A stretch of 17,041 nucleotides of DNA, taken from Willaertia magna (lineage: Eukaryota; Heterolobosea; Eutetramitea; Acrasida; Naegleriidae). The notes under the pieces were generated by a model, which saw only the letters and a program-made list of their open reading frames with translations, was not told the DNA's origin and did not search any database. Within the stretch, counting starts at the first letter, position 1; each line of letters starts with the position of its first letter. Where the stretch lies: the NCBI GenBank assembly GCA_902984215.1, contig CADWAF010000213.1, positions 1-17,041 on the forward strand, read 5' to 3'. Below, piece after piece: positions 7,595 to 15,450 of this stretch. A program made the position numbers and the translations under genes.

Positions 7595-8197
7595 TTAATA
7601 ATAACCTCCAGATTGTGGTGGTGGTACATATCCTTGATTTGGAGGAATATAATTTTGATTTGGTACATAACCTTGATTCATTGTTTGTGGAGGAACATAT
7701 CCTTGATTTGGATATTGATAATATGGTTGTGTAGAAACAGGTTGAGTATATCCAGTTGTTGTTACAGTTGTTACAGAAACACTTCCCATTCCTTCTCTTC
7801 TATTTAAATCTTCAACCATTCCTGGAATTAAAATTAAATCTAAAAGTTGTCCTATACCACATAATCCACCGCTATTTATTTATTTGTTAAATTGTTTAGT
7901 TATGAAAATAACTTACGTGAATAAATAGATGATACCTAATACTGGTGAATCCAAGTAGAAACGATGTAGACCACACAAGCCTAAACAACAACCTAACCAT
8001 AAAATATATGCCTATTTATCCGTTGGTTATTTAAAAGGTTATTTAAAAAGTTTTTATCAACAACAATGCATATAAATGAAAAAGAAGGGTTAAGTAGCGG
8101 TAGTTGTTGTTTCATAATGATGATGAAAATGGATAGTTGATTAGTTAATAATAATTATTCGTTTTTGAAAAAAACATACAGTTGCAGAATCTCTCAT
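7595..8197 (-). CDS. TM2-domain membrane protein, three exons
   Basis: Exons 8197-8180 (18 nt, MRDSAT), 8011-7917 and 7871-7595, with introns 8012-8179 (168 nt, GTATGT...AATAG) and 7872-7916 (45 nt, GTAAGT...AATAG). The join is in frame and gives 129 residues. Residues about 7-60 form a TM2 domain: AYILWLGCCLGLCGLHRFYL with the conserved GLHRFYL motif, a short loop DSPV, LGIIYLFT, then GGLCGIGQLLDLILIPGMV. Two membrane helices are separated by the H-R-F-Y turn. The C-terminal tail is Pro/Tyr/Gln-rich with three NQGYVPP/NQGYVPN-type repeats and ends GGYY, probably cytosolic and flexible. TM2 proteins are small membrane proteins with mostly unknown roles. The last 75 codons alone look like an independent ORF starting inside the domain, which is misleading. 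Family confidence is high; the exon 1 assignment is moderate because it is only six codons. Confidence 0.85.
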
Positions 8198-8533
8198 TTT
8201 TTTATTATTTTTGAACAATTTCAATTTCAATCCAGATTTTTTTTTAGAGGTGAATTGAGGTCCCTTCCGTTTTGTTTCTAGTTTGCAAAAGGTAAGTGGA
8301 TAAGGGAGGTTACTTGGTTTTTGTTTTTGTAAAAATAGGGTTGTTAAACATTTGTACCTTTAATACATTGCTGTAATAAATTTTATATAAAAAAAGTTGA
8401 ATTTTTTGTTATACACTCATTTTCATTGAAATGCAACTTTATTTTCAATGAAATGCAACTTTTTGTAAATAAGAATTCTAAAAACTTCTTTTAATGGAAA
8501 AATTGTGGCAAGAAAAAAAATACTTATACAACA
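8198..8533. promoter_or_regulatory. divergent promoter region between the TM2 gene (-) and the importin gene (+)
   Basis: 336 bp without a gene. It contains a donor-like GGTAAGT near 8290 on the plus strand that could start a 5' UTR intron of the importin transcript. No IBB-like Arg/Lys-rich coding exon was found. It also holds the 22-bp tandem repeat at 8419-8462. Confidence 0.5.
8419..8462. repeat. 22-bp tandem repeat, two adjacent copies, in the importin promoter
   Basis: Copy 1 (8419-8440) and copy 2 (8441-8462) are identical except one base: ATTTTCATTGAAATGCAACT versus ATTTTCAATGAAATGCAACT, each followed by TT. The cores TTTCATTGAAA and TTTCAATGAAA are reverse complements of each other, so each copy holds an imperfect palindrome. 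The repeat ends 71 nt before the ATG at 8534. Confidence 0.7.
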
Positions 8534-9847
8534 ATGAAGAGAAATGTGGTAGAGGTCAACAATAATTCCGGGAATGAAAATAACTTACCTTCAATATTTG
8601 AATCTATTCTATCTGAAGATACTAACACTCAATTGCAAGGAGTGACCGCACTTAGAAAGTTGGAAATGAATACACCAGTTGATGAAATTTTACAAAGTGA
8701 CGAAATACTACCTACACTAATTAAGTTTCTATCTTTTGATTCTAATCCAAATTTACAAGTTGAAAGTATTTGGGCAATTGATAATATTGTGGCATTAGGT
8801 CAATCACATCACGTACAAACTGTTGTAAATACAGGTGTTGTTCCACTTTTAATTACTAAATTACTAAAATCACCGTCTGAAAATGTAGTTGAAAAATCTA
8901 TTTGGGCATTAGGTAATATTGCTGGCGATTCTGTACAGTTTAGAGATTTAGTTTTAAATACTGGGGCAATACCACCACTTTTAGAAATCATTGAAAATTC
9001 AAAAAATATTTCTATATTAAGACATGCCACTTGGACAATATATATTTTATTTCGTGGCAATCCAAAACCTGCCAAAGAATTAACTAAGGGTACACTTCCC
9101 ATTTTGGCAAAATTATTATATAGCTATGACGAAAGTGTAGTATGTAACACAGCTCAAGCATTATTTAGCTATTCAAATGGATCTGAGGATAGAATTCAAG
9201 ACATTATTGATTCTTGTGTTTGTAGAAAATTGTCAGAATTATTAATGTGTCCAAATGATTCTATAGTTGCCCCTGTATTAAGCATTTTTGGAAATATAGC
9301 AACTGGTAATGATACACAAACTCAAATTATTATTTATCTTTCTGTTTTATCTTCCTTATTTCTATTAATGTCACACAAAAAGATAAGTATAAGAAAAGAG
9401 GCATGTTGGACTATTTCAAATATTTGTGGAGGAAATACGCAACAAATTCAATCAGTTATTGAGGCTAATATAATACCAAAAGTAATTAAAATACTTTCTA
9501 ATGAAAAGGAAAACCGTAAGGTTAAACAAGAAGCGATTTGGATAATAGGGAATTTATTTGCGAATGGAAGTAAAGCTCAAATTGATTATGTAATTGGTCT
9601 AGACTGCATGTCGCCTATTATTGAATTATTAGGTAATAATAAGAATATTAACAACAACACTCTTAGTGTTGTACTTTCAACTATCAAGAAATTATTAGAA
9701 TTAGGCAGTAGTACTACAAACAATCCATATATTGAATGCATTGAAAGCTGGGATGGATTTGAAAAAGTTAAATTATTTTCTAATCATAATTGCTCTGAAA
9801 TAACATCTTTGGTTTTTGAAATTTTAAATTATAAGACAAATCAATAG
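8534..9847 (+). CDS. importin-alpha-like armadillo protein lacking the IBB domain
   Basis: Single exon, 437 residues, ATG at 8534. It is built almost entirely of armadillo repeats. The NLS-binding Trp/Asn pairs are W80/N84 (WAIDN), W124/N128 (WALGN), W167 with Ile171 in place of Asn (WTIYI), W292/N296 (WTISN) and W336/N340 (WIIGN). In the repeat where WAISYLSDG is usual, the Trp position is Gln208. GNIATGND (253-260) matches the usual GNIVTGDD. Normal importin alpha is about 520 residues with an Arg/Lys-rich importin-beta-binding region first. Here NNLPSIFESILSEDTNTQL, aligned to the start of repeat 1, appears at residue 16, so the IBB is missing and no upstream exon encoding it is visible. 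The minor NLS pocket (W292, W336) is intact and the major one partly lost. It may be an atypical, beta-independent or regulatory importin alpha. Confidence 0.87.
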   Translation: MKRNVVEVNNNSGNENNLPSIFESILSEDTNTQLQGVTALRKLEMNTPVDEILQSDEILPTLIKFLSFDSNPNLQVESIWAIDNIVALGQSHHVQTVVNTGVVPLLITKLLKSPSENVVEKSIWALGNIAGDSVQFRDLVLNTGAIPPLLEIIENSKNISILRHATWTIYILFRGNPKPAKELTKGTLPILAKLLYSYDESVVCNTAQALFSYSNGSEDRIQDIIDSCVCRKLSELLMCPNDSIVAPVLSIFGNIATGNDTQTQIIIYLSVLSSLFLLMSHKKISIRKEACWTISNICGGNTQQIQSVIEANIIPKVIKILSNEKENRKVKQEAIWIIGNLFANGSKAQIDYVIGLDCMSPIIELLGNNKNINNNTLSVVLSTIKKLLELGSSTTNNPYIECIESWDGFEKVKLFSNHNCSEITSLVFEILNYKTNQ

Positions 9848-10580
9848 TCAATCTGAATAATTATTATAAATAGTACAAAAAAGAAATAAATGTTTTTTAC
9901 TGGAAAAATTATTTAATTGGAAAATTAATTAATTGTTAATAAAAATGAGTAATATAATAAAAATAAAAAATAATTTATTAAATTTTAAAACTAACTGATT
10001 TTACTTAAATAAATTTAACTAAATTTTTAAAATAAATTAAAATAAATTAAAAATAAATTAAATTTATTCATTGAAAAAAATAATTGTAAATAATTTTATT
10101 TTTATACGTTGTTAAATTTTGATTAAAATTATTAATATGTAAGTATTAAATTAATATTATATAATTGTATTATTAAATAGTATATTTAATAAAGTTTAAT
10201 ATTTATAATTATATAATAAAAGAAAAATATTAATAAATAAAAAATATTTTTTGAAAATTTTTATTTTAAATTATTAATTTATCTTTTATTTAAAATAAAA
10301 TATAAAGAAAAACATTTTTAAAATTAAAAACAAAATTATAAACAAAAATAATTTAATTAAAAAATATAAATATCAATGTATAAAAATACAACCACAAAAT
10401 TAGAAAAAAAAATTAACAATAATATAATTAATAATAAATATTTTTAATATATATTAATACATAGAAAATTGTCTTAAATTTTATTGGATTGTCATGGAGT
10501 TATTTGGATCTGATTTAAATCTTAGTTTGAGCGCTGACAAAATCATATTTTATAAAGGTCTAATGAACATTTTATTTGTT
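9848..10580. other. extremely AT-rich convergent spacer
   Basis: 733 bp between the stops of the importin (+) and ENPP (-) genes. From about 9850 to 10480 it is almost only A and T with rare G or C. A 10-bp unit AATAAATTAA is repeated at 10031-10040, 10041-10050 and (after one extra A) 10052-10061. No gene or RNA is seen. It carries the 3' ends of both transcripts. Confidence 0.7.
9885..9890 (+). terminator. AATAAA polyadenylation-type signal after the importin gene
   Basis: AATAAA about 38 nt after the TAG stop at 9845-9847. Position only; weak evidence in this A/T background. Confidence 0.25.
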
Positions 10581-12288
10581 TTACTTCAGCAGATCCTTCA
10601 AATTTTCACTGTTTCCTTGTGTTTTAGGGGATGGATTAATACTTAATAGCTTAGCCAACAATGCATGAATGTTAATATTTTCAGCAGCCTCATAAGCTTT
10701 TATGCCTCCCTCTTTGAATTGTGGCCCTTTGGCTATGAACATTGCTTGCATTAAAGGAGAAGTATTATCATATCCATGATCACTACTAAGATTAATATTA
10801 TAATTAAATAAAAACACAACTTACCCTTTTTCTCCCCACCAAGAACTATCATCAATGCCAGAGTACCATTCAACATCACTTACAACCAAAATATCAGGTA
10901 TTCTACTATTATTCTTATAGTGCAATCGATCTGGCATTTCACTCTTTAAATAAAACGAACAATTAAGTGAAAACATTTGCTTTGCATTTTGTAAATCTTC
11001 GTATAACTTTTGAATAGTATTGAACCTTAATCTTTCATCTGCACTTTCAGGTAAAACATACAAATCAACCAAAGTCCCATAAGTATAACTCTTTACAACA
11101 TCTGATATAACTATTGGACTACTTGTTGTATTCATTTGATAATACCTAGCCAGAATATCTTTTAAATAAATAGTTCTATTCTTAGAAACATTAGCCATTC
11201 CATGATCTGACAATACTATAAAATTAACTTTCTCTGTCAAATTAAATCTTTCAACCATACTATACATTTCCCCAACTGCATTATCCACACTCTTTAATCC
11301 CTTAATAAAATACTGTCCATCTTCAGTTTGTTTTGCTTCTTCTTCATTCTCTGGAATGCCATGATAATGAGCTTGATCATCCAGCCAAGGTAAATAAAAC
11401 ATCATTAATTTTGGAGCTAATGTATCATTCTTAACATTCAAATCTAAATAGTTTTGTAATTTATCCAAACGTTTTTGTAAAATGTCATCATTTGAATAAT
11501 TTTCTTCATAAAAAGTAGGATAAAGTCCTTGAATTTTAACATTACTTCCTGGATAATCAAAAGCAGCAGTTCTTACATTTTGTTTCTCACTTGTTATCCA
11601 CTATTTCACAATTTATAAATTATTATTAATATCCATTACAATAATTAATTAAAACACTTACAATAGGTTCTCCTTGTTCCCACCAAGCACTTTCCTTACT
11701 CATTTGTGAAAATACAGCTTTTAATTTTGGATCATAAAATTTATTTGAAGTAATTCCATGACTTTCAACAAACTGTCCAGTAGCGATTGAATAATGATTT
11801 GGAAAAGTTTTTGTTGGAAAAACCGGTTTTAATTTCTCAATAAACGTCCCTGAATTTCTGATCTTTAAAATATTCGGTATAAAAGATTTAAATTTATAGA
11901 AATAATCATGTCTAAAACCATCTATTGATATTAACAGTACCATTTCCTTTATTTTAGATGTATTATCATTGTTATTCGATTTATATGTAAGGAATAGTAT
12001 TAACGCTACAACAGAGATAATTATAGGTATAGATAAGATAATAAATAAAACTAATAATTTTATATTTGCTGAAATTAAAAGACTTTTTCTTTTCTTTTTC
12101 ATTTCTTGTTTTAATGATGTTTCTTCTTCCGATTGTAAATAATAATTAACAGAAGAATTAGATCTACCTTCTTCATTCAATATTATTGTTTCGTCCATAC
12201 TTCCAGATATTATCTCATTCCCGTTATTGTTACCACTATTACCACCATCAACATCTCCTAACAAGCCTGCCTTTAGCGATCCACTCAT
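10581..12288 (-). CDS. ectonucleotide pyrophosphatase/phosphodiesterase (ENPP), type II membrane protein
   Basis: Exons 12288-11662, 11600-10825 and 10785-10581 (or 10782-10581), with introns of 61 nt and 39/42 nt. They give 535 or 534 residues. A cytosolic Gly/Asn/Glu-rich N-terminus (1-75) ending in basic QEMKKKRK is followed by one membrane helix (about 76-102), giving a type II topology with an extracellular catalytic domain. Active-site elements of the alkaline-phosphatase-like superfamily are present: SIDGFRHDY (D123, metal), PTKTFPNHYSIATG (T161 nucleophile, N164), LDDQAHYHG (D283, H287), LSDHGM (D341, H342) and a terminal DHGYDN. It would hydrolyse phosphodiester or pyrophosphate bonds of nucleotides or lipids; the substrate is not readable from sequence. 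There are no somatomedin-B or nuclease-like domains, so it is the short plant/protist form. The last exon starts at a TAGTAG tandem acceptor; the downstream choice gives KGDHGYDN, the usual family spelling. Confidence 0.92.
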
Positions 12289-12621
12289 TTTTTAGAAACA
12301 GAAAAAAGTAGAGATTTGAGATTTTTTAAGTTGAAAATGGAAAGCGGTATTTAATTACAGTTAATAATTCTGTTTATTAATGTTATTGTGTTGTTTATAA
12401 TTTAATAAATTAATGATTAGTGGAATATTTACAAAATGTTAGTTGGCTCTAATAAAGTTGATGGTTTCGCAAGAAAAGGTTCTCAAAAAATAATTATTAT
12501 TGTTAATGGTCAATTTAACAATAAAGTCTTGTTTTTCAATTATTATAATTAGAATAGTAGTACTATGTGGTGACATCTTCAAGATGTCACCAACACTACT
12601 AACCTATCTAATATCATTCAC
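12289..12621. promoter_or_regulatory. intergenic: ENPP promoter side and 3' UTR of the RGS+SAM gene
   Basis: 333 bp. It holds the palindrome at 12555-12601 and a plus-strand 38-codon reading frame (12436-12552, starting MLVGSNKVDGFARKGSQ) with no recognisable homology. The remainder is A/T-rich. Confidence 0.5.
12555..12601. repeat. large palindrome, 12-bp perfect arms plus 7-bp outer arms
   Basis: TGGTGACATCTT (12568-12579), one central C, then AAGATGTCACCA (12581-12592) form perfect inverted arms. Farther out, TAGTAGT (12555-12561) pairs with ACTACTA (12595-12601). It lies about 21 nt past the stop of the RGS+SAM gene, so it may be a 3' UTR hairpin; a one-base loop also suits a DNA-binding site. 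Confidence 0.75.
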
Positions 12622-13320
12622 TTAAATTTTATGCAATCCTACTTGAGAAAATGATTTACTTCTTCTGACAGTATTACCCATCACCCCAAAATATTCATTT
12701 CTCTTTCTAATAATTCTTTTTAAGTGACCTAACTTCCAAATACCCATCTTTCTTAAATCTGATTCAGTTGTTTCTTTAATGTCACACATTTTAATAAATC
12801 CTGCTTTTTCGAATAGATTTAAATATTCTTCCATACTATTTTCTTTTAAGAAATGTTCTATTGGTAGGTCTACATCAATTTTAGATGATACTTCTAATTT
12901 TAATTGAGTTAACAGTTCAAAATAAATTCCAAGTAATTCTTCTTTTGCTTTTTCTTCATTTTGGTTATTGACTTGGTCTATAAATCTTTTCTTTCTTGGG
13001 GAACTAATATTAATTTCATATTTTGAGTTACGCTTAAGAAATTCATCGATTAATAATTGGTAATTTAACATTTCGGTTTCACCATTCTTGTTTAATTCTT
13101 TTACTTTTTCTATAAATATTAGTGTTTCTTCATTCTTATGCTCTTTAAGATATTCTTCTACTTGTTGTTTGACGTGTGGCATTTCCAACAGTTCTTCGAA
13201 TGGCCTGCTATGTGTTGGGGTAGAAACGTTGATAGAAGGTAGCTTGCTGGTTGATGATGCGTGCCCAAGTGGAATTGTGATCATAATTTCACTATCTGAG
13301 TGTTTCATTAGTGTTGTCAT
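12622..13320 (-). CDS. RGS-like domain plus SAM domain protein
   Basis: Single exon, 232 residues, ATG at 13320. Residues about 41-145 read as an RGS fold: FEELLEMPHVKQQVEEYLKE, HKNEETLIFIEKVKEL (the ENIxFWxxV helix), then LLIDEFLKRNSKYEINIS (the IYxxFIxxxSxxEINIS helix and turn) and PRKKRFIDQ. Residues about 150-207 form a SAM domain: PIEHFLKENSMEEYLNLFEKAGF, IKETTESDLRKMGIWKLGHLKRIIRKR, with the DLRxMGIxxxGHLxRI signature. The C-terminal tail (VRRSKSFSQVGLHKI) has an RRSKS phosphorylation-type site. RGS domains accelerate GTP hydrolysis on G-alpha; SAM domains oligomerise or bind partners. The protein is very short, with no DEP or GGL domain. SAM is secure; RGS is probable, since the usual FW pair is replaced by FI. 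Confidence 0.78.
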   Translation of the reverse strand: MTTLMKHSDSEIMITIPLGHASSTSKLPSINVSTPTHSRPFEELLEMPHVKQQVEEYLKEHKNEETLIFIEKVKELNKNGETEMLNYQLLIDEFLKRNSKYEINISSPRKKRFIDQVNNQNEEKAKEELLGIYFELLTQLKLEVSSKIDVDLPIEHFLKENSMEEYLNLFEKAGFIKMCDIKETTESDLRKMGIWKLGHLKRIIRKRNEYFGVMGNTVRRSKSFSQVGLHKI

Positions 13321-13681
13321 TGTGGAGTTTTTTTTGTTCAGTTACGAATGTGTCAGACTTCATAAAGCAAAAATTTATTTTTGAGCAAGAAATGGCTTCG
13401 TTGAGTGTTCTACTGTAAAACGAGGTGAACAGTTACCCAAAATCCAAGCCCTCGGTTATAATTAAAGCTGTGGAAGTTTTCAAGTCTATTTTTTGTGGAG
13501 AACTTTTCAAAAGCAAATTATTGTTTAAGGTGCGACCGATTAATTTTTAAAAGGAATGTTTTAAAGTTAGTATTTTAAAGTTATTTTTACGATAAAGAGA
13601 AATGCATGCAGCTGTTGCCTCTTCTTTTATTTAGCTGTTTTCCAGTATTGTAAAACCAAGTCCATTTTGAACAGCTGAAGA
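13321..13681. promoter_or_regulatory. intergenic: RGS+SAM promoter and 3' side of the Lys-rich gene
   Basis: No gene seen. It contains an 11-bp direct repeat TTTTAAAGTTA at 13559-13569 and 13573-13583, and AAGCCCTCGGTT at 13446-13457, which nearly matches AAGCCCTCGTT upstream of the neighbouring gene (14210-14220). Confidence 0.45.
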
Positions 13682-14161
13682 TCAATTATTATTATTTTTG
13701 TTTTTAAACTGAAGGCAGTGGTCAGGGACTAGCTGAAAATTATTTTTTATCAATTCAGCAACAAATTCATCAACACATATAGGTTTTAATGGCAAACTTA
13801 GAAACGGTAGGTAAGATCCAGTGGTTTCATTTTGTTCGTGTGGTGTTGTCTTAGTTTTGTCAGTAATTGCTTTGGTGGCAGATTCCTCTCTTTTCGTCTC
13901 CCTCTTTTCTTTCTTGTTGTCGTAAGAGTCAATTTCTTCTTTCTTTCTACGTTTGTTTTCTCTCATCTTCTTTGCATGTACAACGACAGGTTCTTTGTCA
14001 CTACTTTTCTTTTTCAACTTCATTAAAAAGAAGTTTTGTCTGAATTCAAGATTGTTGATCTGTTTCCTGAGTCTAACACTTCCTTCTACAACGTTTGTCT
14101 GTTTGTTTTTGGGAACGATGAAACCACTATCTTGTGTGTTATTAGTACTGTGACTGTTCAT
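13682..14161 (-). CDS. Lys-rich protein of unknown function
   Basis: Single exon, 159 residues, stop TGA at 13682-13684. The frame stays open upstream to a TTG near 14185, but the first ATG is at 14161 (MNSHSTNNTQ). A short globular-looking part (VEGSVRLRKQINNLEFRQNFFL, about 25-46) is followed by a strongly basic and acidic region (50-95) with NKRRKKEE as a candidate nuclear signal, a Thr/Lys/Glu linker, then a hydrophobic C-terminal segment (GSYLPFLSLPLKPICVDEF, 115-133) that could be a peptide ligand or a helix. It ends in KNKNNNN. No signal peptide and no family recognised. Codon use is like its neighbours, and the frame is long for this A/T content, so it is probably a real gene. Confidence 0.5.
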   Translation of the reverse strand: MNSHSTNNTQDSGFIVPKNKQTNVVEGSVRLRKQINNLEFRQNFFLMKLKKKSSDKEPVVVHAKKMRENKRRKKEEIDSYDNKKEKRETKREESATKAITDKTKTTPHEQNETTGSYLPFLSLPLKPICVDEFVAELIKNNFQLVPDHCLQFKNKNNNN

Positions 14162-14562
14162 GTTGTTTTTTATTCTTGTTAGCAAAACGAAAAGAGTAAA
14201 ATAGAACTAAAGCCCTCGTTTTTAGTTTTCAATCTTTCGTGACACCCTCCTGTTGGACTTGGCCATTTTGACGCAATTGCTCAAAGTAGTGGTTAGGATA
14301 AAGGGAAATGCTAGATTCGTCGCTTCAACCTTGGATAACTTTCTCGCTTTTTTGGATTACTCCAATAATTTTTGTCAAGATTAGCAAACCTCAGGTTATT
14401 TTTCTTAGTAAAAAGTAAATACTGATACAGGATGCGCTCACCAGATTTTGTACTTGATACCGAAGCGTGTAATACCAGCGATTCCAACAAAACCCGTTTT
14501 CTTGTAATAGGCATTAAGTGTTTTGACCTTTTTAATTTACAATTAAAAAATTAATTATTTAT
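14162..14562. other. unexplained less AT-rich region between the Rho gene and the Lys-rich gene
   Basis: 401 bp. The part from about 14229 to 14536 is clearly richer in G/C than other spacers. On the minus strand it has two stop-free, protein-like stretches: 14438-14536 (contains NAYYKKTGFVGIAGITRFG) and 14229-14324 (contains YPNHYFEQLRQNGQVQQEG). They can be joined in frame through a 131-nt GTGAGC...CTAG interval (14311-14441), but there is no ATG. An alternative 67-codon minus frame (14311-14514) begins MPITRKRVLLESLVL. None is recognised. Promoter sequence of the gene at 13682-14161 also lies here. Confidence 0.4.
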
Positions 14563-15450
14563 TTACAATAATAAACATTTCTTATCCTTTCCACCACTCT
14601 TTTTATCTTCTTCCCAATCCTTAAATTTTTCTGGACTTCTTGCAACCCTAACTGCTGTTTCAAATACTTCCTTAACACCATATTGTGTTTTTGCCGAACA
14701 TTCTACATATTTATATAATTTCCATTCTCTTCTCTTTTTTTCAGCCTCTTCTTTAGTAACTGGTGCTTGACCTGTTTGCTGTAATTCTCTCAATTTTTTT
14801 GGATCTTCTCTCAAGTCAACTTTGGCGCCAACCAATACAGCTGGAACTCCAGGTGCGTAATGTCTAATCTCTTCTAGCCTTTAATAAGTTTTAAAAATAT
14901 AGTAGACAATGTTATTAAGGGTAGTTGGTTGTTAGAATGGATTGACTCAAGTTAAGAACATACCATTTACTTCCAATATTTTCAAAAGATGATCTTAATA
15001 CTACTGAAAATACTACTAGAAATATATTTGTATCTGTTGTTTAATAAGTTGCGATTTTTGTTAGGAAAAGATTCATTTGTAAAATTAAAGAAACAAACCT
15101 GGATAGGATAAAGGTCTTAATCTGTCATAATCTTCTTGTCCTGCTGTATCCCATAAATCTATAGTACAAACTTCTCTATCCACTATCATATTTGTTGAAT
15201 AATTATCGAAAACGGTTGGGACTATTAAATAACGAATTTAAACCATCGGAAAAGGTTTTAAAGGCTTTAAGCAAATTTTAAAATCGGATTTTAAATACAT
15301 ACCATAGTCTTCTGGAAATTTATCTTCTACGAAACTAACAAGCAAACATGTTTTACCTATAAAAACGATAAATATTGATTTTTAAGTTTTGTACCTACCT
15401 ACAGCACCATCCCCAACCACAACACATTTAATAGACATTGACTTTTCCAT
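14563..15450 (-). CDS. Rho/Rac-family small GTPase, five exons
   Basis: Exons 15450-15399, 15356-15303, 15221-15099, 15033-14964 and 14878-14563; introns of 42, 81, 65 and 85 nt. Total 204 residues, the usual size. Motifs: G1 GDGAVGKT (P-loop), G2 YVPTVFDNY (switch I, effector loop), G3 [17 protein letters not shown] with the catalytic Gln, G4 [11 protein letters not shown]5 ECSAKTQYG. The Rho-specific insert ([21 protein letters not shown]) is present. The C-terminus is basic, ending KKCLLL, a CAAX box whose final Leu predicts geranylgeranylation and membrane targeting. G4 has Ala where Thr is usual (AKxD instead of TKxD), but the Lys and Asp that contact guanine remain. Likely acts in actin control. 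The start at 15450 gives [15 protein letters not shown]; the ATG at 15438 is an alternative. The apparent start in the last exon (TTG near 14835) is not real. Confidence 0.93.

Noticed and set aside
7613..7807. Plus-strand Trp/Ile-rich reading frame
   Set aside because: Antisense to the NQGYVPP repeats of the TM2 protein tail.
8809..9102. Minus-strand reading frame
   Set aside because: Shadow of the importin armadillo repeats.
13088..13384. Plus-strand Ser/Cys-rich reading frame
   Set aside because: Antisense to the RGS part of the gene at 12622-13320.
13832..14153. Two plus-strand Phe/Leu-rich reading frames
   Set aside because: Antisense to the Lys-rich gene; Lys codons read backwards as Phe/Leu.
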